A DNA stretch of 64,000 nucleotides from Flavobacterium sp. (GCA_023251135.1 JAHEZJ010000032.1:1-64000); one strand, 5' to 3'; positions 24,809 to 34,661 are shown, numbered from the stretch's first letter. Program-made: numbers and translations. Notes: generated by a model not told the origin, from the letters alone.

Positions 24809-26239
24809 TTAATCAAGTAATGCACGTGAAAGTTGATATGAATTATCAAAAAAACCAGAAGGGAAAGATGGAATTAGTTTTCCATCCTCCTGAATTTTGT
24901 GAGCAGTGACATTACTATTTTTTTCACGAATGAGATAATGGATACTTACACTTTCAGAGGTTAACTCTGCAGTTTTCTCTTTGACCGCAACTTGCAGTTT
25001 TCTAAGGATATGTTCACTATGAGTTTCGATTACATAAGTCGTTCTTTGAGATAGCATAAGTAAAGTATCTATTAACTTAGCATGTAGTTTTGGGTGTAAA
25101 TGCACTTCAGGTTGTTCTATTAAAATTATTGATCCATGACGTTCTGGAAGAATTTCAGCTAAAAAGCATTTTAAAATTATTGGAAGTTGTAATGACACCC
25201 CGTATCCTACATCAGTGATGTTGCTAAAATGATCTTTAATTTTTACTCTTAATTCACGAACAGGAAGCTTTGGGTCATTAAGAATTTCTAAGTCATCTAA
25301 AATTCCAAAATTTTTCAATATATTTATAAACACCCCTAATAATATTTTTGTTTGCTCATTTTCTTTACTAAAAAAATGAACAAAATCTTCAATGTCGTTA
25401 ATGTGCGAACTATCCTTGGCATCTCTAGCAAAATAAATTCGATTTGGCGCCGTCTTGATTGGATTAATATATTCCATTTTCTCAATATTGCGTTGTAAAT
25501 AATTTTGAGCAATAAGTAGATATGAAATTGGATAAAAAATAGACTCGTAATTTAATTGGCTTTCTCCTAACAAATCTTTTGCAGGCGCAGCTAAGTCTAA
25601 TAATTTTAAAATTGAAGCTTCTAATGTAGAAACTTGTACAAGTGTTAAAAAGCCATCTTTCTCAAAGCGTAAATTATTTAAAGTAAATTTTTTGTTTGTT
25701 CTATAATCTTCAAATATTAAAGAACATGGTTTGGAAGTTTCAAGGAATATATTTTTGTTATAATCTTGCACCTTAGAGAATAGGAAAGTTACCTTTCCTA
25801 GTGCTTCATTTTCTATAAAACAATTTATTGATTCATGATTATTTAAATCTTTAGTAAGGGAGAAACTTATATTTATAGGTTTTTCAGCAGCGTTTCCTAA
25901 AGTCGATTTTATACGTCGAATCGATCCAAAATTTACATTTTTGACAAAGCTAAAGAAATATGGATCAAATTCGTAAAGTGAAAATGCAAAAGAAAGTGGG
26001 AGATCTTCTTGATTATAAAATATTGCCTCTTTGTAATTACCTAAATCAGCGTATTGACCAGAAAAGGCAAAATTTGTTTCAGTATTATTTTGTGAACTGA
26101 GGGTTTGCTTAAGCGCAAGAAAAAATTTAAGCAAACTACTTTTTCCTGAGCTATTTTCACCTATCAAAATATTTATTTTCGAAAACGAAAAATTCTGGTC
26201 TTTAAAACTGCGAAAGTTTTTAATTGTTAAATCAAACAT
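24809..26239 (-). CDS. AAA/ABC-type ATPase, DUF3696 group (OLD/AAA15-like)
   Basis: The 476-residue protein has Walker A GENSSGKSS (about 27-35), a long lid region, the signature-like TDVGYGVSLQLPIILK, Walker B SIILIEQPEVHLHPKL and the switch IETHSEHILRKL. The C-terminus has IQEDGKLIPSFPSGFFD, the mark of the DUF3696 tail. This is an SMC/ABC-like cytoplasmic ATPase lacking the TOPRIM domain of OLD nucleases. Such ATPases often run with a nuclease or toxin partner in phage defence. Here the partner is the downstream 289-residue protein. Both genes are visibly AT-rich. Confidence 0.85.
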   Translation of the reverse strand: MFDLTIKNFRSFKDQNFSFSKINILIGENSSGKSSLLKFFLALKQTLSSQNNTETNFAFSGQYADLGNYKEAIFYNQEDLPLSFAFSLYEFDPYFFSFVKNVNFGSIRRIKSTLGNAAEKPINISFSLTKDLNNHESINCFIENEALGKVTFLFSKVQDYNKNIFLETSKPCSLIFEDYRTNKKFTLNNLRFEKDGFLTLVQVSTLEASILKLLDLAAPAKDLLGESQLNYESIFYPISYLLIAQNYLQRNIEKMEYINPIKTAPNRIYFARDAKDSSHINDIEDFVHFFSKENEQTKILLGVFINILKNFGILDDLEILNDPKLPVRELRVKIKDHFSNITDVGYGVSLQLPIILKCFLAEILPERHGSIILIEQPEVHLHPKLHAKLIDTLLMLSQRTTYVIETHSEHILRKLQVAVKEKTAELTSESVSIHYLIREKNSNVTAHKIQEDGKLIPSFPSGFFDNSYQLSRALLD

Positions 26240-26662
26240 ATAGTAAAGTAATTTTTAGTAATATTACAATTATTTTGTTCATAAATTTCTATTTAGGTTT
26301 GCAAAATTGAATTATTATATATAATTTTAATAAGATTTTATTTATTGGTTTAACTGTTAATAAAAAGATTATGGTATTTCGTTAAAAATAGAAAATATTT
26401 GTAAGTTTTGATTGTCTTGATGTAAAGCAAAACCTTATTACAATAAAAATCATTTTATCTGTGATAAAAATGACTTTGTTTTTTTATTTGATCAAAACTA
26501 TAAAAATATTAATTTATATAGTCAGGTATTTTTACCTGTTATATATTTTAATTGATTAACTTATATGCAATTTTATAGTGGCGTTTAAAAGAATGGTTCA
26601 AAATATGAAGAGTTTAAGAGGCTAAAAATATGAATCAGTATTTGGTTTTGCGCTTACAAAGT
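26240..26662. other. AT-rich intergenic region upstream of the ATPase
   Basis: More than 400 bases of very AT-rich sequence with no ORF of note and no recognisable promoter box. It separates the two-gene unit from the efflux operon and fits an acquired-island boundary. Confidence 0.6.
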
Positions 26663-26696
26663 AGAAAAAACAGCCCCAAAATTCATGAGAGCTGTT
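26663..26696 (-). terminator. Terminator of the second efflux operon
   Basis: AACAGC and GCTGTT pair. On the minus strand the right arm is followed by six T. Confidence 0.65.
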
Positions 26697-26780
26697 CTAA
26701 AGCAAATTTTTAATTTTACAATCCTACAGCATGCGTACAGTTGTTAGGATAATCTACTAAAAAGAAAGCTAAAACGCAGG

Positions 26781-27869
26781 TTATTCGTTTATAACATCAC
26801 CTTCTTTAGTTTCTTCGCTGGCAATTTTTACCAGTTTGTCCTGGAGGTTTAGATCGCCAAAGACTTCAATTTTATCGTCGATTTCTCTTCCTTTTTTAAC
26901 GTCGACTCTGGTGGCTTTATGGTTGACAACTTTAATGACGAACAAACCTTCGGCTGAATTTACCAATGCCGATTTCGGAATTACAAAGGTGCTGTCTTTC
27001 GCATTTAGCGGTAATAGTACTTCGGCTACCATTCCGGGTAATAAATTTGCTTTGGTGTTGTGTACGTCCATTTCGACGCGCTCGGAACGCAGTTTTAAAT
27101 CGAGCGCTCCTGACATTCTTTGAATGGTTGCCTTAAAAGTATCGGGTAATGATTTTACATTAAAGCTCATTTCGTCGCCATTGTGCAGATATCCCGTATA
27201 CAATTCGGGAACTGAAACGGCCAAACGCAATTTGTCCTGCTGCTGGATGGTCAACAAAGGCAAATCGGAACCTTTTCCTGCCGGACCTACAAAGGTTCCC
27301 AGATTTACATTTCTGGCGGCTACAACTCCGTCAAAAGGAGCGCGGATTTCAAGATAGCCTCTCATAATCGATACTTCTTTGTGGGCTGCAATTGCTGCCT
27401 GATATTGCGCGTAGTCGGAGTTTTTCTTTCCGTTGGCCATTTCTAAATCATTTTTAGAAATTGTTCCTTCAACTTTACTGGTTTCGTACAAGCGGTTGTA
27501 GGTGCTTTTGCTGGTCGCATAGATGGCTTCCATCGATTTTAGTCTTGATTCGGCAGCCGCCAGTTGAGAACTGATTTCAGGAGCTTCGAGAATGATTAAA
27601 AGCTGTCCTTTTTTTACTTTCGAACCAATGTCTACTTTTAGCAATTTTACAAAACTACTTACTTTGGCGTACAAGTCTACTTGCTGGAAACCAGTTAATT
27701 CGGCTGGCAGGCGCAAGGCTGTAGTCAGTTTTTCTTTTTGTAAAAGAAAGGTTTCTGTTTTAGGTTCAATTTCGGCTGCAACGGTTTCTTCTTTCTTCGA
27801 ATTACAAGCGGTTAGAAGAAATACGGCTACAAAAAGTAATGCGGTCGATTGTATGAATTTATTTTTCAT
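26781..27869 (-). CDS. RND efflux periplasmic adaptor lipoprotein
   Basis: The 362-residue protein starts with a lipoprotein signal (LLFVAVFLLTAC, Cys about 22). It has lipoyl halves around VDIGSKVKKGQLLIILEAPE and APFDGVVAARNVNLGTFVG, a helical hairpin between, and a barrel with LPGMVAEVLLPLN. It is the last gene of an OMF-pump-adaptor operon on the minus strand, about 50 bases after the pump gene. It differs from the adaptor at 14065 in sequence and gene order. Confidence 0.93.
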   Translation of the reverse strand: MKNKFIQSTALLFVAVFLLTACNSKKEETVAAEIEPKTETFLLQKEKLTTALRLPAELTGFQQVDLYAKVSSFVKLLKVDIGSKVKKGQLLIILEAPEISSQLAAAESRLKSMEAIYATSKSTYNRLYETSKVEGTISKNDLEMANGKKNSDYAQYQAAIAAHKEVSIMRGYLEIRAPFDGVVAARNVNLGTFVGPAGKGSDLPLLTIQQQDKLRLAVSVPELYTGYLHNGDEMSFNVKSLPDTFKATIQRMSGALDLKLRSERVEMDVHNTKANLLPGMVAEVLLPLNAKDSTFVIPKSALVNSAEGLFVIKVVNHKATRVDVKKGREIDDKIEVFGDLNLQDKLVKIASEETKEGDVINE

Positions 27870-27918
27870 AAAAGGTGAAATTTATTTTTTTATGGGTCAT
27901 TTAGGTTATCGCTTTTAA

Positions 27919-30900
27919 CTAGTGTTTTTTGGCGATTCCGTTTTTTGGATTTAGTGATGAAATATAGTGAATACTTTCTTCGTCTTCGGGATCTAAAGAA
28001 ACCGATTGCGTCGTGGTATGTTCCTGTGCCCAGGCAAATATTAAGGGCAAAATTAATAAAACGGTGACAGTCGAGAATAACAATCCGCCAATCACGGCTC
28101 TTCCTAATGGAGAAACCTGATCGCCACCTTCGCCATGACCAATCGCCATTGGAAGCATTCCCGCGATCATCGCCACAGAGGTCATGATAATCGGACGCAG
28201 ACGCAATGCCGCAGCTTCACGAGCCGATTCTAAGGCATTGCCATTTCGTTTGCGTAGCTGTTCGGCATTGGTGACCAATAAAACGGCATTGGCAATCGAA
28301 ACCCCAACGGACATAATGATTCCCATATAGGACTGTAAATTTAAGGTTGAACCTGTGATGGTCAGCATCAATAAGGCACCTAAAACTACTGCCGGAACGG
28401 TGGTTAAAATGACCAATGAAACTTTGAAGGACTGAAAATTAGCGGCTAACATTAAGAAGATTACAATAATGGCAACCAATAACCCTACTTGTAAACTGCT
28501 TAATGTTTCTTCCAATACTTTACTCAAACCAATTGGGTTGATGAACAAACCACGTGGCAGTTCTCCCAATGCGCTTATTGTTGCAGCCACATCTTTAGAA
28601 GCCGTCCCCAAATCGGTCTGGTTGATGTTTGCTGTAACGGTAATGTATGGCATAGCCCCTAAATTGTCATTTTCACCATTGACTGTGGTAGGTGTAATTT
28701 TCGCAACATCGCTTAATACCGGACGAAGTGAATTTTTTAGTACCGGAATTTCTCCAATATCGGTTTTGTTTTTCATCTGATTCAGCGGTACCTGTACCTG
28801 TACAGCAACCGACAAACCTGTTTTTTCATCAATCCAGGTATTTTTTTCGGTATATCTTGACGATGAGGTCGAAGCGATTAACGAACGCGAAATGTCGTTC
28901 ATGTCTACACCTAATTCGGCAGCACGGGTTCGGTCGATGTCTATATTTAAGGCCGGATAGTGAATAGGCTGTCCGATTTGAACATCTCTGAAATAGTGTA
29001 TTTTTTGCAGCTTCTCAACAATCTGATTGGCGTACAGCTCGTTTCGTTTTTTGTCTTTTCCGGCAATTCTGATTTCAATTGGAGTAGGTGATCCCTGACT
29101 CAATACTTTATCAGTAAGTTCGATAGGTTCAAAAGAAAGCTTCACATCCGGAAGGATTTTTTTGATGCGGGCTCTCAGATCGTCTTTAAATTCATCCATG
29201 TCAACATGGTAGTCTTTCAAACTCACCTGAAAAACAGCTTCATGCGGTCCTGCTGTAAAAAGATAAATCGGGTTGATGGAGAACAACGAAGGGTGCTGAC
29301 CTACATATACCGAAGTAATTCCGACATGTTCTTTGCCGACCATTTTATTAATTTCTTTTAAAACCAATATTGATTTTTCCTCGGTTCGCTCGATACGGGT
29401 TCCGTCGGCAGCCCTCATTCTTAATTGAAACTGACTTGAATTTACTTTCGGAAAAACGTCTTTTCCGATAAAAGTGATCATTATAGCTGCCAGACAGCTA
29501 ATGGCAATCAGGTAAATTAAGCTTGTTGCTTTTTTATAAGGAAATAAACGATCCAGCGTTCGCATAAAACGAATTCTAAAACGCTCGAAAGCGCTAATTT
29601 TTCCGTTGTTGTCGGTATCTTCTCTTTCAACGTAGGCTTTCTTCTGTGTGATGAGGTCTTTTTCAGATTCGGGAGTTAAACCGCAGTCATTAAATTCGGC
29701 TTCATCGTCTGTAATTTCAGGACCATGTTCGTGTTTGGCGTGTCCTTTCATCAGCCAGTTGGCCATTACAGGCACAAAAGTCTGAGACAGTAAAAACGAA
29801 ATTACCATAGAGAATCCAATCGCTAAAGCCAAAGGCAGGAACAGGGCTCCCGGAATTCCGACCATCGTGAAGGCCGGTGCAAAAACTGCCAATATACAAA
29901 GCAAGATTAATAACTTAGGCAATGCAATTTCCTGACAGGCGTCCCAGATAGCAAGTGCCTTGGGTTTGCCCATGTCCAGGTGCTGATGGATATTTTCAAT
30001 GGTTACGGTACTTTCATCTACTAAAATTCCAATAGCCAAAGCCAATCCGCTTAAAGACATTAAGTTGATGGTTTGTCCAAAGAGTTTTAGAAATAAAACA
30101 CCCGAAATAATCGAAATCGGAATGGTTAGAATTACAATTAAGGCCGCGCGTTTGTCTCCCAGGAAAAGTAAAACCATCAAACCGGTTAAAACGGCTCCAA
30201 TAATTCCTTCGGTAATCAAACTTTTAACGGAGTTGATTACATAAACAGACTGGTCAAACTCATAAGACAATTTTACGTCTTCGGGTAAGGTGCTCTGAAT
30301 TTTAGGCAATTCGGCTTTCAGTTTCTGAACAACATCCCAGGTCGAAGCATCTCCCGCTTTTGCGATACTGATGTATACCGAACGTTTACCGTTTACTAAC
30401 GCATAACCGTTCGTAATATCGGCACCATCTTTTACGGTTGCCACATCGCCCAGAGTCAGGTTTTGTACACCACCTTTGAATAATGGAATTTTTTCGAAAT
30501 CCTTAATTTCTTTGATGGTGTTATTGGTTGGCGTAATATAGTTTTTGTCTCCAATTCTAACATTTCCCGAAGGTGCAGTCTGATTGTTTACGCGAATGGC
30601 TTCAACCACCTGATCCGGTGTCATATTGTGCGAACGCAGTAAATCGGGATCAACATTTACCTCTACAGTTCTTGGGCTTCCGCCAAAAGGTGCCGGAGAT
30701 AATAAACCGGGAATTGAGGTAAATGAGGCACGCACATAAACGTTGGCCAAATCCTGTAATTCGTTATTCGAACGTATTTTACTGCTTAAAACCAATTGCC
30801 CGATAGGCAAGGAAGAAGCGTCAAAACGAATGATAAACGGAGGCTGTGTTCCCGGAGGAAAGGCCGCCTGAATTCTATTGGATAAAGCACTCAGTTCGGC

Positions 30901-31215
30901 TGCTGCCTGTGCCATATTGGTGTTTTCATAGTAGGTTAATTTCATGATCATTAACCCTTGTGTATTCTTGGTTTCAACCGATTTTACTCCATTGGCAAAG
31001 GGTAAAATGTTGACATAGTTTTTAGCAAAGTAAGCCTCCATCTGGTCAGGTGTATAACCTCCAAACGGATGGGCGATATAGATAACCGGAAGGTTCATTT
31101 TTGGCAGAATATCTACCTTAATGTCCTTGATGGCACCAATTCCGAAGAAAAATAAACCCGCAACCAATACTAAGATGGAGATGGGTTTGCGGAGTGCAAA
31201 ACGGATTAAATTCAT
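27919..31215 (-). CDS. RND efflux pump with EF-hand-like loop in central linker
   Basis: The 1098-residue protein has two RND halves. NLIRFALRKPISILVLVAGL begins it, and the first half carries GLALAIGILVDESTVTIENI, where the usual Asp pair is Asp-Glu. The second half has GVSIANAVLLVTNAEQLRKR. The linker between the halves (about 485-550) is long, His- and acid-rich, and contains a canonical EF-hand loop DTDNNGKISAFE (residues about 533-544), which should lie in the cytoplasm. The protein should export small molecules together with the adjacent adaptor and outer membrane factor. Substrates are unknown. Confidence 0.93.
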   Translation of the reverse strand: MNLIRFALRKPISILVLVAGLFFFGIGAIKDIKVDILPKMNLPVIYIAHPFGGYTPDQMEAYFAKNYVNILPFANGVKSVETKNTQGLMIMKLTYYENTNMAQAAAELSALSNRIQAAFPPGTQPPFIIRFDASSLPIGQLVLSSKIRSNNELQDLANVYVRASFTSIPGLLSPAPFGGSPRTVEVNVDPDLLRSHNMTPDQVVEAIRVNNQTAPSGNVRIGDKNYITPTNNTIKEIKDFEKIPLFKGGVQNLTLGDVATVKDGADITNGYALVNGKRSVYISIAKAGDASTWDVVQKLKAELPKIQSTLPEDVKLSYEFDQSVYVINSVKSLITEGIIGAVLTGLMVLLFLGDKRAALIVILTIPISIISGVLFLKLFGQTINLMSLSGLALAIGILVDESTVTIENIHQHLDMGKPKALAIWDACQEIALPKLLILLCILAVFAPAFTMVGIPGALFLPLALAIGFSMVISFLLSQTFVPVMANWLMKGHAKHEHGPEITDDEAEFNDCGLTPESEKDLITQKKAYVEREDTDNNGKISAFERFRIRFMRTLDRLFPYKKATSLIYLIAISCLAAIMITFIGKDVFPKVNSSQFQLRMRAADGTRIERTEEKSILVLKEINKMVGKEHVGITSVYVGQHPSLFSINPIYLFTAGPHEAVFQVSLKDYHVDMDEFKDDLRARIKKILPDVKLSFEPIELTDKVLSQGSPTPIEIRIAGKDKKRNELYANQIVEKLQKIHYFRDVQIGQPIHYPALNIDIDRTRAAELGVDMNDISRSLIASTSSSRYTEKNTWIDEKTGLSVAVQVQVPLNQMKNKTDIGEIPVLKNSLRPVLSDVAKITPTTVNGENDNLGAMPYITVTANINQTDLGTASKDVAATISALGELPRGLFINPIGLSKVLEETLSSLQVGLLVAIIVIFLMLAANFQSFKVSLVILTTVPAVVLGALLMLTITGSTLNLQSYMGIIMSVGVSIANAVLLVTNAEQLRKRNGNALESAREAAALRLRPIIMTSVAMIAGMLPMAIGHGEGGDQVSPLGRAVIGGLLFSTVTVLLILPLIFAWAQEHTTTQSVSLDPEDEESIHYISSLNPKNGIAKKH

Positions 31216-31227
31216 TAGGATCTGTAA

Positions 31228-32610
31228 TTAAAATTCATTTATAAATAAGTCAAAATTGCCAGTAGCTGCTACTTTCAGCAAAAACGACTGCCATACATTG
31301 TTGTTGACGATATCACGGTCAATTTCGGCGCGATTTAAGGTGTACAGTGTTTGGGTAATATCGGTTAAATCGGTTAATCCATTTTTGTACAAAGTCGATT
31401 TTTGCAAATAGGCTTTCTGTGCTGCATTGACCTGAATTGGTGCTTCGGCATAATTATCCAGCGTAATTTTTATTTTATCATCGGCTAGTGCCAGCTGTGA
31501 TTTTAATTCCCTGTCGGCCTGGTTGTATTCTTCCTGTAAGCCTTGCGAAACATATTTCTGGGCACTTACCTGCCTGCTCATTCGAAACGGAGTGGTTAAG
31601 TTCCAGGTGATTCCAATTCCAACCAAATAATTGGTACGATCCGGGTTTACGCCGTCCCAGTAGTTTCGGGTAAAGGCTGTCTGATCGGATGCATAAGCCG
31701 AATCAAACCCTGAAGCTCTGGTTTGCAGTACCCCAAATGCAGTCATCGTTGGGTAGTAAAAACGTTTGTATACGTTAACCTGCTGGTTGCTGTAATCGAT
31801 TTTTGTTTTGTATAATTGTAATAAAGGATGCAAACTATCTGAAGCGATTCCTGTTAATAGTTGTTTTGGAATTTGATTCACAAATAAAGTATCTGTAGCA
31901 AAATCCTGAGGAGCAACCCCCATCAAATCAACTAATTTGCTGTTTTGTTCTTTGACGAAATTTTTAGCTAGATTCAAAGCAATTTTGGCTTTTGAAACCT
32001 CGGCAGTGGCTAATGTCGAGTCAACTCCTGCCAATAATCCGTTTTTAACACGGGCAACCGCTGTTTTCTTAAAAATCTCAGCACGGCTTAAGTTCTTTTG
32101 CTGTGAAATGAGTAATCTTTGACTTGCCAGTAAGTTCAGATAGGCTGCCGAAATCTTGATTTCCTGTTGAAATTGTTCCTGCTTCAGATCTTTTTCTTTG
32201 GCCTGAACATCGATTTTTGCCAAATTGATTCTTTCCTGCGTTTTTCCGAAAGTGAAAAAATCCCAGTTCATGTTGACCAGATACAAAGCGCCAAAAGCGG
32301 AGTTCCAGTTCTGTTGAGGTAACGGCAATCCTGACGAAGCAACTCCTAAACCTCCAAAGCCATAAAGAGGTCCGTTTTGTCCGTTTACAGTTCCGTAATC
32401 CTGTTGCGCCGATAGGTTAAGATTAGGCAGGTAATCACGCTTGGACTGTTTGAGGCTCTCGCGTGACGCATTGGTGTAATTGCTTTTTGCTTTGATGGAA
32501 CCGTAGTTTTCCAAACCTGTTTTTATGGCTTCTTTTAAAGACAGGGTTTGCGCATAACTACCGCAAGCAAAAATCAAGAAAACTAACAAAGTAATTTTTT
32601 TGAAATACAT
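31228..32610 (-). CDS. TolC family outer membrane efflux protein
   Basis: The 460-residue protein has a cleavable signal (ITLLVFLIFACGSYAQ) and two TolC helical repeats (SLKEAIKTGLENYGSIKAKS at the start and a second set near 280-440). No lipobox Cys is positioned for lipidation after cleavage. It is the first gene of the second pump operon, and it is divergent from the LytS gene across 166 bases. A TAATTTTG -7 box is upstream on the minus strand. Confidence 0.93.
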   Translation of the reverse strand: MYFKKITLLVFLIFACGSYAQTLSLKEAIKTGLENYGSIKAKSNYTNASRESLKQSKRDYLPNLNLSAQQDYGTVNGQNGPLYGFGGLGVASSGLPLPQQNWNSAFGALYLVNMNWDFFTFGKTQERINLAKIDVQAKEKDLKQEQFQQEIKISAAYLNLLASQRLLISQQKNLSRAEIFKKTAVARVKNGLLAGVDSTLATAEVSKAKIALNLAKNFVKEQNSKLVDLMGVAPQDFATDTLFVNQIPKQLLTGIASDSLHPLLQLYKTKIDYSNQQVNVYKRFYYPTMTAFGVLQTRASGFDSAYASDQTAFTRNYWDGVNPDRTNYLVGIGITWNLTTPFRMSRQVSAQKYVSQGLQEEYNQADRELKSQLALADDKIKITLDNYAEAPIQVNAAQKAYLQKSTLYKNGLTDLTDITQTLYTLNRAEIDRDIVNNNVWQSFLLKVAATGNFDLFINEF

Positions 32611-32638
32611 AAAGTTAATGGATATGAATTTGATCTCT

Positions 32639-32646
32639 CAAAATTA
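32639..32646 (-). promoter_or_regulatory. -7 box of the second efflux operon
   Basis: The minus strand reads TAATTTTG, 29 bases before the outer membrane factor start. A spaced TTG was not found. Confidence 0.5.
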
Positions 32647-32776
32647 TTTTACTTGCACGGATAAAAGCCTTCTTAAATGATGTAATACGATTATAAATGA
32701 CCAATTCAATTTGTCATTTAATGGAAATAAAAACTAAAAAAATGTGGTTAATTTGTAAACTATTTAAGTTTTAAGA

Positions 32777-33817
32777 ATGAAGAAACAACTCGAAAACATA
32801 TTGGATCACAAATGGTGGCAGGAAATTGCCGTGGTTGCGTTTTCATTTACAATTTATACGTTAAAAAACGACTGGATGTTGTTCAGTTCTTTTACATCCA
32901 TCTTAATGGGCATTTTTTTCTATTTGGTTTTGTACCTGCACGCCCAATTCAACCGTTTCTTTTTGCTTCCTATACTTTTTAAACAACAGCGCCCTATAAC
33001 TTATATTTTTCTGACACTGGCAGGGGTATTCCTCTTTTCGATTGTTTTGTATGAGATTACGAGTCTGGAAATGTTTAGTAACTGCCGTTTGTATCAAAAC
33101 TCACATCAGCGCAGTTATGTGTATCAGCTGGCCAGTGTTTTGGGGACTTTGGTTTGTATATTGAGCCCGATAATTGTTTTTAAATTTTACAGAATCCATA
33201 GAAAACAGACGGATGAAACGCTTTTGTTCAATCAAATGCAACTGAATTCATTAAAGGGACAATTGAATCCGCACTTTTTATTCAATACCTTTAATACGCT
33301 GTACGGAATTAGTTTGGAGTTTCCGGACCGTACCCCGGATTTGATCATGAAAGTATCACAGCTGATGCGTTATCAGCTTGAAAGCAATAACAAACAATGC
33401 GTTTCTCTGGAAGACGAACTGGAGTTTATAAACAGTTATGTGCAGCTGGAAAAAGAAAGGGTAGGCTATCGCTGCGAGATCACTTATGATTGTAAAATTG
33501 ACAACGAAAATGCCTATAAAGTATCGCCCATGCTGTTGATTGCATTTATCGAAAATGCCTTTAAACACGGGACCTGTGCGATCGAGAAGTGTTTTGTGAG
33601 AATCATTATTACGGTTGAGAACGGTTTGCTGCATTTGCATGTGGTGAACTCTATTCCAAAGAAAAAAACCGATGTGGTTTCGACTAAGATTGGTTTAAAA
33701 AATACCATTGAGCGTTTGAATCTGATTTATGGTAAAGCCTATAAGTTAGACATTCAGGACGATAAAAATACCTACATTGTAGATTTAAAAGTACAATTGA
33801 AAAAGTTTGTCGAATGA
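32777..33817 (+). CDS. LytS-type sensor histidine kinase
   Basis: The 346-residue protein has four membrane spans in the first 150 residues with short loops. The His_kinase domain follows: KGQLNPHFLFNTFNTLYG with phospho-acceptor His about 166, then the ATPase part (PMLLIAFIENAFKHG, and KIGLKNTIERLNLIYG). This is the two-component family whose partner is a LytTR response regulator, and that gene overlaps it by 4 bases. It lies divergent from the second RND efflux operon, which it may control. The signal is unknown. Confidence 0.93.
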   Translation: MKKQLENILDHKWWQEIAVVAFSFTIYTLKNDWMLFSSFTSILMGIFFYLVLYLHAQFNRFFLLPILFKQQRPITYIFLTLAGVFLFSIVLYEITSLEMFSNCRLYQNSHQRSYVYQLASVLGTLVCILSPIIVFKFYRIHRKQTDETLLFNQMQLNSLKGQLNPHFLFNTFNTLYGISLEFPDRTPDLIMKVSQLMRYQLESNNKQCVSLEDELEFINSYVQLEKERVGYRCEITYDCKIDNENAYKVSPMLLIAFIENAFKHGTCAIEKCFVRIIITVENGLLHLHVVNSIPKKKTDVVSTKIGLKNTIERLNLIYGKAYKLDIQDDKNTYIVDLKVQLKKFVE

Positions 33818-34512
33818 GAGAGCCTAAAAAATGTATAATTGTCGATGATGAACCGGCAGCGCATTATGTGCTGGCGAATTATATTAAACAAAATCCGCAA
33901 TTAGAATTGGTTTTCCAGGGGTATAACGGTATCGAGGCAATGGATTATCTAAGGGAACATCCTGTTGATCTGATGTTTTTGGATATCAATATGCCGGAGA
34001 TTTCGGGGATGGAATTGCTGAAGATTATTCCAACACATCCCAGTACAATTTTGACAACAGCTTACTCTGAATATGCTCTTGAAAGTTATGATTACGGTGT
34101 TATAGATTATCTTCTCAAACCCATTTATTTTCCGAGATTCCTGAAAGCGATCGATCGTTTTTTTGCGACGGAAAATGGTAAAATGAAAACCGAAGAAGCT
34201 GTTGCGAGCGCCGTTACAGTCAAAGTTGATGGTTATTTTATTGATATCGAATTAGATCAGCTTTTGTTTGCACAGAGTTTTGGCAATTATGTGAAACTGC
34301 ATACGACAAAAAGAACGTATCTGGCTTCTATCACTACTAGTGAATTTGAGAAATGTTTGCCCGAGAAGAATTTCATGCGCATTCATAAATCCTATATTGT
34401 AGCACTGGATAAAATTGAAGCAACGGACAAAGATTTTGTAGTGATTAAAAATGAAAGACTGCCAATTGGTATTACGTACAAGAGAGAATTGTCGGATCGA
34501 TTGAAAAAATAA
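33814..34512 (+). CDS. LytTR response regulator
   Basis: The 232-residue protein has a receiver domain (IIVDDEPAAHYVLANYI, phospho-Asp about 57 in LMFLDINMPEISGME, Lys in LLKPIYF) and a C-terminal LytTR DNA-binding domain (FAQSFGNYVKLHTTKRTY, MRIHKSYIVALDKIE). The ATG overlaps the kinase stop. LytTR proteins bind direct repeats. Candidate sites in the 32611-32776 intergenic region were not identified with confidence. Confidence 0.95.
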   Translation: MREPKKCIIVDDEPAAHYVLANYIKQNPQLELVFQGYNGIEAMDYLREHPVDLMFLDINMPEISGMELLKIIPTHPSTILTTAYSEYALESYDYGVIDYLLKPIYFPRFLKAIDRFFATENGKMKTEEAVASAVTVKVDGYFIDIELDQLLFAQSFGNYVKLHTTKRTYLASITTSEFEKCLPEKNFMRIHKSYIVALDKIEATDKDFVVIKNERLPIGITYKRELSDRLKK

Positions 34513-34600
34513 TACCCATGTAATATTGGGTTGAACTATAAATAAAGTTCATATAAAACCGGAAATAAGGAAGCTTACTAATTCAATTATTTCAAAGAAG

Positions 34601-34636
34601 AAGCCTGCTCAGGAGTAATTTCCGGCAGGCTTTTTT
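34601..34636 (+). terminator. Terminator of the LytS/LytTR operon
   Basis: AAGCCTGC and GCAGGCTT form the stem, followed by TTTT. It lies close to the convergent DUF4386 gene. Confidence 0.8.
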
Positions 34637-34661
34637 GATGTGTTCGTATTGGTTACAAGTT

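Noticed and set aside
23937..26239. Assignment of the ATPase pair to Septu, PARIS or Gabija
   Set aside because: The partner shows no HNH, TOPRIM/DUF4435 or UvrD-like helicase motifs. The ATPase has the DUF3696 tail and no TOPRIM domain.
26700..26790. Short minus-strand frame ending PNNCTHAVGL after the adaptor gene
   Set aside because: No start codon in frame and it overlaps the adaptor stop. Looks like chance, or a scrap of an old gene.
32611..32776. LytTR direct-repeat binding site
   Set aside because: Several AT-rich short repeats exist, but none is clear enough to call.
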